A DNA stretch of 59,626 nucleotides from a bacterium (GCA_017396695.1 JAFQLC010000014.1:1-59626), one strand, 5' to 3'; shown: positions 1-8,376, numbered from the stretch's first letter. The notes: generated from the sequence alone by a model not told the origin. Numbers and translations: made by a program.

Positions 1-2
1 GG

Positions 3-236
3 TATATTAAAACCCCTCTTGTTCTACAAGGCGCTATATATGGTTTTCTTGGGGCATTGATTTCTATAATCCCTGTTAATATTATCAGCGGATATATAGT
101 TCAAATGCATAATTTCTTTATGATACCAATTAATCCATATTCACAATTTTTCACTGTTGCATCGCTACTTTTCTTATCAATAGGTTGCGCTGCTGGTGGT
201 AGTTTGATGAGTATAAAAAAACACTTAGAGGTATAA
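3..236 (+). CDS. ftsX: Cell division protein FtsX, C-terminal fragment (5' end outside window)
   Basis: An open frame runs from the window edge to the TAA at 234-236 and encodes the last 77 residues of a membrane protein. It has the FtsX ending: 'TPLVLQGAIYGFLGALIS' (start of a transmembrane helix), a loop, a last hydrophobic helix containing 'GCAAGGSLMSI', and a short basic tail 'KKHLEV'. FtsX is the permease-like partner of the ATPase FtsE and couples division to peptidoglycan hydrolase activation at the septum; ftsE would be expected upstream, outside the window. The next gene starts one base after the stop, with its Shine-Dalgarno inside ftsX, so the two are likely cotranscribed. Family call rests on the C-terminal pattern only. 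Confidence 0.75.
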   Translation, partial: YIKTPLVLQGAIYGFLGALISIIPVNIISGYIVQMHNFFMIPINPYSQFFTVASLLFLSIGCAAGGSLMSIKKHLEV

Positions 237-237
237 A

Positions 238-1050
238 TTGGAAAATAATGAAGCGGAACAACTAGTCAAAGAATTTAAAGAAATTCCTCCTATGCCTAAC
301 GTTATGATGAAGGCTCTTGAGGTAATTAGAAACCCATACACAGGGATTCAAGAGCTTGCAACAATTATGTCTGTTGACCAAGCTATTTCTGCAAAAACTT
401 TGTCTCTTGTAAACTCTGCATACTATGGTTTTAGGCAACAAATCACATCTATCAACAAAGCCGTTGTCCTTCTTGGTATGATGAAGGCAAAAAACATCAT
501 TATGTCGCTTGCGATGCGCCAAATGATGACGACACAAGGTTCTCGTGAGCTTTGGGAACATTCGATTAGATGTGCAATTGCATCTGAATATCTTGCTGCT
601 CAATTTAAATTCATCAACCCTGATGACGCTTTTGTTATTGGTTTCTTGCACGATATAGGTAAAATTTTACTTGCGCAAAAAGATGCAGCTAAATATTCGA
701 AAGTTAAATATATTGCTCAGCAAAACAATCAAAGTTTAATCGAGCTTGAAAATACATTCTTCCAAGCAAACCACTGTGAATTAGGTGCACTTGTTGCGAA
801 AAAATGGCAATTACCTGTAATTCTTGTGAATTGTATTAAATATCACCACGCGCCAAGCCTTTCAAGTTTGCCTGCTGCCTGTGGTATTGTTTATATTGCT
901 GATAGACTTGTTCAGGCTCAAGTTGGAGATGAAATTTTGGAACCAGAAGTTATGGATAGACTTCCAATGAGAATTTCTGACCCTGTTGGACTTCGTGAAC
1001 AATTAATTTCAAAAACAAACATATTCTTAAAAGAAATTTCAACGAACTAA
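238..1050 (+). CDS. HDOD domain protein
   Basis: 270 residues with TTG start, preceded by AGAGGT at 227-232 and by the ftsX stop one base away. The HDOD domain fills about residues 12-210: 'IPPMPNVMMKALEVI' is the typical opening, followed by 'SAKTLSLVNSAYYG' and 'LHDIGKILL'. Unlike many HDOD proteins it keeps HD-like residues: His108, His138-Asp139 and a later His-His pair ('YHHAP'), so weak phosphohydrolase activity is not excluded. HDOD proteins usually act as signalling scaffolds in motility, cyclic-di-GMP or stress control; no output domain is fused here. Its stop at 1050 abuts the stop of the convergent neighbour at 1051 with no base between. Confidence 0.85.
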   Translation: MENNEAEQLVKEFKEIPPMPNVMMKALEVIRNPYTGIQELATIMSVDQAISAKTLSLVNSAYYGFRQQITSINKAVVLLGMMKAKNIIMSLAMRQMMTTQGSRELWEHSIRCAIASEYLAAQFKFINPDDAFVIGFLHDIGKILLAQKDAAKYSKVKYIAQQNNQSLIELENTFFQANHCELGALVAKKWQLPVILVNCIKYHHAPSLSSLPAACGIVYIADRLVQAQVGDEILEPEVMDRLPMRISDPVGLREQLISKTNIFLKEISTN

Positions 1051-1527
1051 TTATTTTAAATAATCTTTAAATTTCTTGCTCACATCAAAATAATATCCGC
1101 AACCGTCAAGCGTTGTGCCGCCTCGTGCAATAAAATCAGGGTTAATTGCAGGATAGTCTCTACAGTATAGTGAGCGGAAAAAATAGTTTTTACATTTTTT
1201 ATCTTCGCCTAAGCTTTTGCATCTAAATAAAAGTGCACCTTTGATATTTTTTCTGTCTTTAAATTCTTCGGCGGTATATTCGCCTTCATATGTGCCTGCG
1301 ATTTCAAATGAATAATATCTTTTATTTCTCTTTCTTAAATCTTCAAATTGCCTTGCTTCTTTAATATAACCATTTTCATCGGAAAAAAGAATGTTTTCGC
1401 AACATGCGCCACACATTTTGCATTTGCCTTTGAGCACATACTTTGATGTTGTTAGCCTGTTTTTAATAAATTCTATCCATTGCTTCAATGGCGTTTTAAA
1501 CACCCATACATAATCTTTTAGTAACAT
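1051..1527 (-). CDS. YkgJ-type cysteine cluster protein
   Basis: 158 residues. The signature is C36-x2-C39-x2-C42-C43 ('CKMCGACCENI') near the N-terminus with further cysteines around 'LLFRCKSLGEDKKCKNY', 'LYCRDYP' and 'LDGCGYYF', matching the UPF0153/YkgJ (CxxCxxCC) family that is thought to bind zinc or an Fe-S cluster; the biochemical role is unknown. It is the last gene of the murA operon: its ATG lies 10 bases inside the end of the preceding secreted-protein gene (stop at 1518), with GGCGGA as a possible ribosome site, so translation is coupled. No signal peptide is visible, so it is probably cytoplasmic. Confidence 0.75.
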   Translation of the reverse strand: MLLKDYVWVFKTPLKQWIEFIKNRLTTSKYVLKGKCKMCGACCENILFSDENGYIKEARQFEDLRKRNKRYYSFEIAGTYEGEYTAEEFKDRKNIKGALLFRCKSLGEDKKCKNYFFRSLYCRDYPAINPDFIARGGTTLDGCGYYFDVSKKFKDYLK

Positions 1528-1922
1528 ATAAAATCCGCCCCTGTGATTGGTGTGTGCAGATTGTTTAATTCAAAAATTTGAATAAAATATTTGCCTGCTT
1601 TGCGTGGCACAAAATAATCTGTGTAAAAATCTTCATAATCAAGCCTTGCTCGTTTAGAATAAACAATCGTGATTCCACCCAAATGCACTTTGTCTGATTG
1701 ATGAAGCACTTGATATTGTATTACATCGTCTTTGAATTTTTTCTTTGCAATAACCCCAAAATACACTCTATTTCCTGCGCTAAAATGATATTTTGGTTTT
1801 TTCATAGAGTCTTGTGTTATTGGTTTATTATCCATTACAACGCTATATTTTTTTCCACCCCAAGCGTGTGCAGGCAAAATAAGCGAGAATATAGCTAATA
1901 TAATAAATATTTTTTTAAACAT
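1518..1922 (-). CDS. Small secreted protein of unknown function
   Basis: 134 residues beginning with a clear Sec signal peptide ('MFKKIFIILAIFSLILPAHA', cleavage likely after AHA at residue 20). The mature part is about 114 residues, rich in beta-forming stretches ('RVYFGVIAKK', 'IQYQVLHQSD', 'GKYFIQIFELNN'), and suggests a small periplasmic or surface beta-sandwich; I recognise no family. The start ATG at 1922 overlaps the stop of the upstream TPR gene in a TAATG arrangement, and the gene overlaps the downstream YkgJ-type gene by 10 bases, so it is translated as part of the murA operon. A role together with the exported TPR protein is inference from this tight coupling. Confidence 0.6.
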   Translation of the reverse strand: MFKKIFIILAIFSLILPAHAWGGKKYSVVMDNKPITQDSMKKPKYHFSAGNRVYFGVIAKKKFKDDVIQYQVLHQSDKVHLGGITIVYSKRARLDYEDFYTDYFVPRKAGKYFIQIFELNNLHTPITGADFICY

Positions 1923-3949
1923 TATTTCATTATTTCTTCATACAAAATGTCAATTTTTTGTTTAACTTCGCTAACTAATGCGTTTTCAGGCGCAAGTTCG
2001 ATAAATTTTTCATAAACAAAAATTGCATCAGATTTTTTATTTAATTTTTCAAGGCACAAACCTTGTCCGTAATATGAAAGTGCGAAATCATTTTTATATT
2101 TAGCCGCATTTGTGAAATTTTCAAGCGCAGCTTCAGTTTCACCCCTATCATACTGAATTATGCCAATGTTAAAATAAGCATCTTGATTAATTGGATTAAT
2201 TGAAAGCGCATTTTCGTATGCGTCCATTGCGCTTTCTTCATCGCCTTTTAGCTTATATGCGTTTCCTGCTTTTATGTATAGTTCATCGCTATCTTTAATT
2301 GTTTGAAGCGCAAGCTCGTAGTTTCTGATTGCTTCTTCATAGTTTTGCGCCTTTAGTTCGTTATCAGCAAGAGCCGCATATGCAGTTGCGGTTTTAGTGT
2401 CTAGTTCGAGTGCATGTTTAATAACTGCTTTTCCGCCTTCAATATCATTCATATTGGTTAGGCTTTCCCCGTATTCGACAAATGTTTCAGGGTCTTCCGA
2501 GTTGAGTTGAATTGCAATTTCATAATTTTCAACAACTTTTGATTTCATACCCATATCTTCATAAGTTTTTGCAAGTCCTTTATAGGCTTGTGTGTTTTCA
2601 GGGTTTATATCAATTGCTTTTTGATATGATGCACGAGCTTTTTTATAATCTTTTTGTTTTGTTTGAGATTTTGCTTGCGTTACATAGCTCGAATACAATG
2701 TGTCGTTTACAATTTTTCTTGTTAAATCATATTTTTTTAGGTTTTCGCCTGTTTCTGAAAGCAAAGATTTGAGAACAGATTGCGCCTCTTTAAAATCTCC
2801 ATAGCCTTGGAGTGCGAGAGCTTTGCTGTATTTGTAGTTTAAGTTGGCTGGAACTTTTGCAAGTAATTCGTCGTATAAAGGCAAGCTTTCAGCGTATTTT
2901 CCTTGAATGTGATAAAGTTTTGCAAGCTCATATTTTACATTAACATTTTCTGGTGCTGCTTTAATTCCTTCTTCTAGAATTTTTTGTGCTTCGCTCAAAT
3001 TGTTTTGCCCAATGTAAATTATGGCAAGGTTCATATAAGCATCGCCTTCGGTTGGGAATGCAGCAATATATTCTTTGTAAGTTTTAATTGCTTCTTGAGT
3101 TTTGCCAAGTTTAGTTAGTAGATAAGCATAATCAAATTTCAAATTTGGCATATCTGGTTGAAGCTCAAATGCTTTTTGGAAATTTTGATAAGCTAAATTT
3201 AATTCGCCTGAATAAGTTTGCGCCATTGCAAGGTTTGCAAGTGAACTATAATCGCTTGAATTTATTGCAACTGCTTTTTCTAAATATTTTTTTGCTTCAT
3301 CGAATTTCTTATCTCTTAAATATGCAAGCCCCATACTAGCATAATCCGAAAATTCATCTGGATTCATCTCTAGCGCTTTCAAATAAGCATCTTGCGCCAT
3401 TTTGTAATCTTTTTTTTGAAGATAAGAACTTGCAATGTTTATTCTTGCCTTATTGTTATCTGGATAATATTGCAAGAAAACTTTGTAATTTTCAATTGCC
3501 TCATCATATCTTTCACTTAAAAACAAGGTGTTTGCAATGTTTATATAGTTGTATTTGTAATTTGGTGCAATAATTCTTGCTTGTTCGTAAGCATCAAATG
3601 CATCTTCATATTTTTGTTGCATTTGCAAAATGTTGCCAATCGAAATATACAAAAAAGCATCATCTGGTTTTAATTTCAAGGTTTTTTGATAATAATTCAA
3701 AGCTTTATCAAATTCGCCAAGCTCACTATATAGCCCTGCAATTTTTGTGTTTAAAATCATATCATCATTAGATGTTTGAAGCGCTTTTAAAAGCAAGTCA
3801 AGCGCATCTGTGTATCTTTTTTTGTTTTCAAATTTTAGCGCTGAAGAGTATAGTTGCAATGCTTCTTTTGTCATTTTAGCATTTGCTGGTGCTAAAAATC
3901 CTAACGACACTGCGGAAAAAAGCGCTAGTGCCAATATTTTTTTATACAT
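1922..3949 (-). CDS. Exported tetratricopeptide repeat protein
   Basis: 675 residues from the ATG at 3949, chosen over an in-frame start at 3991 because AGGAAATA sits just before it and the protein then opens with a signal peptide ('MYKKILALALFSAVSLGF', APANA cleavage site). The mature protein is almost wholly TPR repeats of about 34 residues, recognisable by recurrent 'YDEAIENYKVFLQYYPDN', 'LNPDEFSDYASMGLAYL' and 'NPENTQAYKGLAKTYED' units; roughly 16-18 copies. TPR solenoids bind proteins; an exported one suggests an envelope scaffold. It overlaps the upstream small gene by 8 bases (start inside AATAATGTATAA) and the downstream secreted gene by one base. Partner unknown. Confidence 0.85.
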   Translation of the reverse strand: MYKKILALALFSAVSLGFLAPANAKMTKEALQLYSSALKFENKKRYTDALDLLLKALQTSNDDMILNTKIAGLYSELGEFDKALNYYQKTLKLKPDDAFLYISIGNILQMQQKYEDAFDAYEQARIIAPNYKYNYINIANTLFLSERYDEAIENYKVFLQYYPDNNKARINIASSYLQKKDYKMAQDAYLKALEMNPDEFSDYASMGLAYLRDKKFDEAKKYLEKAVAINSSDYSSLANLAMAQTYSGELNLAYQNFQKAFELQPDMPNLKFDYAYLLTKLGKTQEAIKTYKEYIAAFPTEGDAYMNLAIIYIGQNNLSEAQKILEEGIKAAPENVNVKYELAKLYHIQGKYAESLPLYDELLAKVPANLNYKYSKALALQGYGDFKEAQSVLKSLLSETGENLKKYDLTRKIVNDTLYSSYVTQAKSQTKQKDYKKARASYQKAIDINPENTQAYKGLAKTYEDMGMKSKVVENYEIAIQLNSEDPETFVEYGESLTNMNDIEGGKAVIKHALELDTKTATAYAALADNELKAQNYEEAIRNYELALQTIKDSDELYIKAGNAYKLKGDEESAMDAYENALSINPINQDAYFNIGIIQYDRGETEAALENFTNAAKYKNDFALSYYGQGLCLEKLNKKSDAIFVYEKFIELAPENALVSEVKQKIDILYEEIMK

Positions 3950-4289
3950 TATTTCCTGTCTCCTCGGTTTTTTCTTCAACAATAATGCCATTTTCTTGAA
4001 GTGCTTTTATGAAATTTTCAGCTGCCATATGTTGAACTTGCGCTGGTACAACTCTTAATAGCTCAACCGTTTTAGATATTACAGGGTCTTTGTCGTACCA
4101 TCTTTTGCCGTTAATTGGTTTTACCATATCGTAAAATCTATCTATCGCTTCTTTTGAAACTTGCTCCTCAACCTTTTCAAGGAACACTTCAGCTTGAGAG
4201 CGAAGCTCGCTTTGATAATCTCTCAAAAGATTGATAATTTTCAATAAAGTTGGGTCGTAATCATACCATCTTTTATAGTTTTCCGACAT
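3942..4289 (-). CDS. Small protein with duplicated RWYDxDP motif
   Basis: 115 residues from the ATG at 4289, which is preceded by GAGGGTG at good spacing; an upstream start at 4307 has no such site. The sequence contains the same element twice: 'RWYDYDPTLLKIINLLR' near the N-terminus and 'RWYDKDPVISKTVELLR' about 55 residues later, each followed by an amphipathic helix, suggesting two copies of a small helical unit. No signal peptide or membrane segment. I do not recognise the family. The gene begins 17 bases inside the end of murA and its own end overlaps the TPR gene, so it is tightly coupled between cell-wall synthesis and an exported TPR protein; function unknown. Confidence 0.65.
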   Translation of the reverse strand: MSENYKRWYDYDPTLLKIINLLRDYQSELRSQAEVFLEKVEEQVSKEAIDRFYDMVKPINGKRWYDKDPVISKTVELLRVVPAQVQHMAAENFIKALQENGIIVEEKTEETGNNV

Positions 4290-5592
4290 GTTCACCCTCA
4301 CATTCACCAGAGTTAACCTCTGTTCTTATTATATCTGCTCCTAAAATTTGTAATTTTTCAACAAATTTTTCATAACCTCTGTCTATATGGTGTAAGTTTG
4401 TGACAATCGTTTCGCCTTCTGCGGCAAGCCCTGCAGCAACAAGAGCGCCACCTGCCCTAAGGTCTGTTGCTTTAACTTCTGCGCCCATATATTTTTCTAC
4501 ACCTTTTATAATTGCGTGGTTTTTGCTAATTCTTATATTTGCGCCCATTTTCCAAAGTTCTTCAACATGCATAAACCTGTTTTCATACAAACTTTCTGTC
4601 ATAACGCTAACGCCATTTGAAATTGCAAGCAACATCATAGCACAAGCTTGCAGGTCTGTTGGGAAACCTGGGTATGGTTGTGTTATAAAGTTTTGGGCAT
4701 CAAGTCTGCGGTCTGCAGAAACTTGAAGCGTATTTGGGTCAATAAGTTTAATTTTTGCGCCCATCTCAAGAAGTTTTCCTGTGTAAATTGTTAAGTGACT
4801 TGGGAAAATATTTCTTATAATTCCACTACCTCTTGTTGCAATAATTGCGCTAATATATGTTCCTGCTTCAATTCTATCTGGAATTGTTGTGTAACATGTT
4901 CCATGTAGTTCGTGTTTTTGAATGCCTTGAATTACAATTTCACTTGTTCCTTCGCCTGTAATTTTTGCACCCATCGATTTTAAGAAGTTTGCAAGGTCAA
5001 CGATTTCAGGTTCTTGCGCAGCATTTTGTATTCTTGTTGTACCTTCAGCGAAAATTGATGCAAACATAACGTTTTCTGTTGCGCCAACTGATGGAATATC
5101 AAAACAAATGTCTGCACCGGTAAGTTTTTTTGCTTTTGCAATAACATATCCATCTTTAATTTCGCATTTTGCGCCAAGTGCTTCAATTCCCTTGATGTGG
5201 AAGTTAACTCTTCTTTCCCCAATTGCACATCCTCCTGGAAGCGCAACTTTGGCTTCGCCCATTCTTCCTACAAGCGCACCTAAAACATTAAACGATGCAC
5301 GCATTTTTGAAACATAGGTTTTATCTGCAACTGTGTTTGAAATTGTTGAAGCATCAATTGTTACATATTTTTCCTCTTTGTTATATGAAGTTTTAGCACC
5401 AAGTTGCCCTATCACTTCGAGCATGATTGCAACGTCTGTGAGTTCTGGCACGTTATAAATTGTTGTAACATCTGCTGCAAGAATTGCTGCTGCAATGTGC
5501 TTCAGCACTGCGTTTTTGGCGCCTGAAATTCTCACTTCTCCTGCAAGTGACCTTCCGCCTTTAATTATCAATTTTTCTTCACAGTTTGCCAT
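4273..5592 (-). CDS. murA: UDP-N-acetylglucosamine 1-carboxyvinyltransferase (MurA)
   Basis: 439 residues (typical length about 420-440). Transfers enolpyruvate from PEP to UDP-GlcNAc, the first committed step of peptidoglycan synthesis, in the cytoplasm. Visible signatures: 'ISGAKNAVL' with the Lys-Asn pair near residue 26, the catalytic loop 'LPGGCAIGER' with Cys122 (the fosfomycin target), 'IPDRIEAGTY', and 'PYPGFPTDLQ'. The loop reads IGERRVNFH where most MurA have IG-x-RPVDLH, so Pro and Asp there are replaced. Start set at the ATG 5592, not a TTG six codons upstream, because a TATAAT element overlaps that segment and predicts transcription starting at this ATG. First gene of a five-gene coupled operon. 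Confidence 0.93.
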   Translation of the reverse strand: MANCEEKLIIKGGRSLAGEVRISGAKNAVLKHIAAAILAADVTTIYNVPELTDVAIMLEVIGQLGAKTSYNKEEKYVTIDASTISNTVADKTYVSKMRASFNVLGALVGRMGEAKVALPGGCAIGERRVNFHIKGIEALGAKCEIKDGYVIAKAKKLTGADICFDIPSVGATENVMFASIFAEGTTRIQNAAQEPEIVDLANFLKSMGAKITGEGTSEIVIQGIQKHELHGTCYTTIPDRIEAGTYISAIIATRGSGIIRNIFPSHLTIYTGKLLEMGAKIKLIDPNTLQVSADRRLDAQNFITQPYPGFPTDLQACAMMLLAISNGVSVMTESLYENRFMHVEELWKMGANIRISKNHAIIKGVEKYMGAEVKATDLRAGGALVAAGLAAEGETIVTNLHHIDRGYEKFVEKLQILGADIIRTEVNSGECEGEHVGKL

Positions 5593-5598
5593 AGTGCT

Positions 5599-5626
5599 AT
5601 TATACTGCAATTTAGCGATTTGTGAA
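5599..5626 (-). promoter_or_regulatory. murA promoter, predicted leaderless start
   Basis: On the minus strand TTCACA (5626-5621) and a perfect TATAAT (5604-5599) are 16 bases apart. Six bases separate TATAAT from the murA ATG at 5592, so the expected +1 is the A of the ATG. No Shine-Dalgarno is present. Confidence 0.6.
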
Positions 5627-5650
5627 ATAATGTAAAAATATGGTTATAAA

Positions 5651-5659
5651 TGGTAGAAT
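5651..5659 (+). promoter_or_regulatory. uvrB extended -10 promoter, predicted near-leaderless
   Basis: TGG followed by TAGAAT (5654-5659) forms an extended -10; no convincing -35 is visible at 17 bases. Seven bases follow before the uvrB ATG at 5667, predicting a 0-1 nt leader; there is no Shine-Dalgarno. Confidence 0.45.
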
Positions 5660-5666
5660 GTAAATT

Positions 5667-7655
5667 ATGAAAGAAAATAAGTTTCAATTAATTTCAGAAT
5701 ACAAACCATCTGGCGACCAACCAAAAGCTATATCAGAACTTGTTTGTGGGCTAAATAATGGTGAAGACTCTCAAGTTCTTCTAGGTGTAACAGGTTCAGG
5801 TAAAACTTATACCATTGCAAACGTGATACAACAAATTCAAAAACCAACCCTTGTCATTGCCCATAATAAAACTCTTGCAGCGCAACTTTATAATGAATTT
5901 AAAGAGCTTTTTCCAAATAACGCAGTCGAATATTTTATAAGTTACTATGATTACTATCAACCAGAAGCATATATTCCGCGCTCTGATACCTATATTGAAA
6001 AATCAGCTACAATAAACGAGGAAATTGATAGGCTCAGGCACAACACAACTCGCAGCCTTTATGAGCGCAATGATGTAATTGTGGTTGCAAGTGTTAGCTG
6101 TATTTATGGGCTTGGTTTACCTGAAAATTATTTCAAGGGCGCAATGAACCTTCAAGTGGGTGGAACATGCGACAGGGACGACCTTCTTCGCCATTTGATT
6201 CAAACTCGCTACACAAGAAATGATTTAGAGCTCAAATGCTCAACATTCAGGGCACGTGGCGATATGGTTGAAATTATGCCAAGTTACGAAAAAATCGTAA
6301 CTAGAATTTCATTTTTTGATGATATTGTTGAAAAAATCACAAGAATTGACCCTGTGACATCTGAAATTATTGAAACTCCAACAGAAATTACAATTTATCC
6401 AGCGGTTCACTACGTGTCAGACGACGATGACTTAGAAGGCACAATTAAGATAATTCGCCAAGAGCTTCAGGAGCAACTTGCAATTTTAAATGCTAAAAAT
6501 AAGTTAATTGAGGCACAAAGACTTGAGCAAAGGGTAAATTATGATATTGAAATGATTAAAGAAATGGGCTATTGCTCTGGCATTGAAAACTATTCAAGAA
6601 TTATAGAAAGAAGACCAAAAGGTTCTCACCCTGCCACTTTGCTTGACTATTTCAAAGGTGATTTTTTAACTGTAATTGATGAATCGCATGTGACTATTCC
6701 TCAGCTCAACGGAATGTATTTTGGGGATAAATCAAGAAAAGAAACCCTTGTGGATTATGGTTTTAGGCTCCCATGTGCCATTGATAATAGACCTTTAAAA
6801 TTTGATGAATTTTATTCTAAAATTGGTCAGAAAATTTTTGTTTCAGCAACTCCTGCTGAATTTGAACTTGCTGAGTCAAACAATAAAGTTGTTGAGCAAA
6901 TAATTCGCCCAACAGGGCTTTTAGACCCAGTTATTGAAGTTAGAAAAACGCTTGGTCAAGTTCAAGATTTAATTGAAGAAATTAAAAAAGAAACGGAAAA
7001 ATCTTCAAGAATTTTTGTGACCACGCTCACCAAAAAAATGGCAGAAGATTTAACTGATTATATGCTAACCCAAGGAATTAAAGTCCGCTATTTGCACTCT
7101 GGAGTGCAATCAATAGAACGTGTTGAAATCTTAAGAGATTTACGCCTTGGGAATTTTGATGTTTTGGTTGGTGTCAACCTTCTTCGTGAAGGACTTGATA
7201 TTCCTGAAGTTTCTCTTGTTGCTATAATGGACGCCGATAAAGAAGGCTTCTTAAGGTGTGATACATCTCTTATTCAAACAATTGGAAGATGTGCAAGAAA
7301 TGCATCTGGCAGAGTTATTATGTATGCAGATAAAATTACAGGTTCAATGGAGCTTGCAATTAAAGAAACAAAAAGAAGAAGAGCCTTGCAAGAGGAATAT
7401 AACAAGGAAAATAATATCACTCCAAAAACAATTAAAAAGAAAATTGAAAATAATTTATTATCGCTTGTGGCATCCTATAGAAACCTTGAAGATATTATTG
7501 CTGAAGAGATGACAGAACTTAATATCTCAAGAAAAGATTTGCCAAAGCTTTTAAACAAGCTTGAAAAAGATATGGCGAAAGCTGCAAAACTTTTAGACTT
7601 TGAAAGAGCAATCCAAATTCGTGACCAAATCAAGAAATTGAGAGAAATGATTTAA
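5667..7655 (+). CDS. uvrB: Excinuclease ABC subunit B (UvrB)
   Basis: 662 residues, full length for UvrB. The damage-verifying DNA helicase-like subunit of nucleotide excision repair, loaded by UvrA and recruiting UvrC. Visible in order: Walker A 'GVTGSGKT' near residue 41, the 'YYDYYQPEAYIP' beta-hairpin region used to clamp DNA, Walker B-like 'DESHVTIPQLNGM', helicase motifs V/VI ('REGLDIPEVSLVAIMDADK', 'QTIGRCARN'), and a C-terminal UVR coiled-coil around residues 620-660 ('AKAAKLLDFERAIQIRDQI') for UvrC contact. It diverges from murA; the two promoters lie back to back in about 70 bases. No strong terminator is visible in the roughly 100 bases after it. Confidence 0.97.
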   Translation: MKENKFQLISEYKPSGDQPKAISELVCGLNNGEDSQVLLGVTGSGKTYTIANVIQQIQKPTLVIAHNKTLAAQLYNEFKELFPNNAVEYFISYYDYYQPEAYIPRSDTYIEKSATINEEIDRLRHNTTRSLYERNDVIVVASVSCIYGLGLPENYFKGAMNLQVGGTCDRDDLLRHLIQTRYTRNDLELKCSTFRARGDMVEIMPSYEKIVTRISFFDDIVEKITRIDPVTSEIIETPTEITIYPAVHYVSDDDDLEGTIKIIRQELQEQLAILNAKNKLIEAQRLEQRVNYDIEMIKEMGYCSGIENYSRIIERRPKGSHPATLLDYFKGDFLTVIDESHVTIPQLNGMYFGDKSRKETLVDYGFRLPCAIDNRPLKFDEFYSKIGQKIFVSATPAEFELAESNNKVVEQIIRPTGLLDPVIEVRKTLGQVQDLIEEIKKETEKSSRIFVTTLTKKMAEDLTDYMLTQGIKVRYLHSGVQSIERVEILRDLRLGNFDVLVGVNLLREGLDIPEVSLVAIMDADKEGFLRCDTSLIQTIGRCARNASGRVIMYADKITGSMELAIKETKRRRALQEEYNKENNITPKTIKKKIENNLLSLVASYRNLEDIIAEEMTELNISRKDLPKLLNKLEKDMAKAAKLLDFERAIQIRDQIKKLREMI

Positions 7656-7757
7656 TTAATTTTGTCGATATACAAATTTTATCAACTCGAATGTTTTTTA
7701 ATAAAATCAAATGTGCTAAACATCTTAATTTTCTTGTTTTAAAAATAATTAGTTTAA

Positions 7758-8057
7758 TCATTTAAGTTTTTTGCTATACAGCACATAAAACAATATAGTT
7801 CCGATGTTTACGAAACTCCATATAAACTTGCCTAAAGGTATTGCGACAATTGGGTTGTAAAGAATAGCTAATGCAACAAAATATACAATGTCATTATTAG
7901 TGTTCAGTTTTGTCTTTGGTGTTTTATCTAATATCGCCATTAGTTCAATGACTGCAGTAATTACAATTGCGAATTTTAATATGTAATAATATCCATACGG
8001 CATAGGTAGTAGCGCAATCAGCAATAATATAGAAGGCAATATAAAAATTTTCTTCAT
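7758..8057 (-). CDS. Small membrane protein (PYGYY motif)
   Basis: 99 residues, mostly hydrophobic, with about four predicted membrane helices: residues 3-18, 25-43, 58-75 and 78-93. The 'LLPMPYGYYYILK' segment after the first helix recalls a family of small bacterial membrane proteins of unknown function (DUF6804, from memory). The C-terminus is basic ('YSKKLK'). It follows another small membrane protein gene by one base on the same strand, so they are a bicistronic pair, perhaps forming a complex; no function can be assigned. Confidence 0.55.
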   Translation of the reverse strand: MKKIFILPSILLLIALLPMPYGYYYILKFAIVITAVIELMAILDKTPKTKLNTNNDIVYFVALAILYNPIVAIPLGKFIWSFVNIGTILFYVLYSKKLK

Positions 8058-8058
8058 G

Positions 8059-8346
8059 TTATTTTCTTTCTTTTAAACTTTGCGCAAGAAGCATTACTAA
8101 AAATAACATCAGTGGCGCAAAATAAAATAATATAGCGCCCAAAACAGGCACACCCCAGTGCTTTGTAGCGCCAATTATTCCTACTATGCAATTGACAATC
8201 GGAATGTCGGCAATGAAAAATGAAATCAGAAGGTTAATTATAGGAATTTCAATTGCTTCTGAAATCAGAGAATAGATTGGCAAAAATGTTGCTATTACAT
8301 AAACCCAAAACAAAATAGGAATAATAGCTGATAATGTTTTTTGCAT
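8059..8346 (-). CDS. Small membrane protein of unknown function
   Basis: 95 residues with hydrophobic helices at about 5-28, 34-62 and 67-88 and a short basic C-terminus ('KERK'). A strong GGAGG lies seven bases before the ATG, supporting the start. The stop lies one base before the start of the next small membrane gene. It sits between argS and uvrB but has its own ribosome site and 30 bases separate it from the argS stop, so it could be read through from argS. I do not recognise the family. Confidence 0.55.
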   Translation of the reverse strand: MQKTLSAIIPILFWVYVIATFLPIYSLISEAIEIPIINLLISFFIADIPIVNCIVGIIGATKHWGVPVLGAILFYFAPLMLFLVMLLAQSLKERK

Positions 8347-8376
8347 ACAACCTCCGCTTTAATTTATGGAACAATA

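Noticed and set aside
1922..3949. TPR repeats as a DNA tandem repeat region
   Set aside because: Repeat units are conserved only at protein level; the DNA copies differ, so this is ordinary TPR coding sequence.
7656..7757. Possible RNA gene or regulatory element in the gap after uvrB
   Set aside because: AT-rich with no stable stem, tRNA-like fold or clear promoter; nothing supported.
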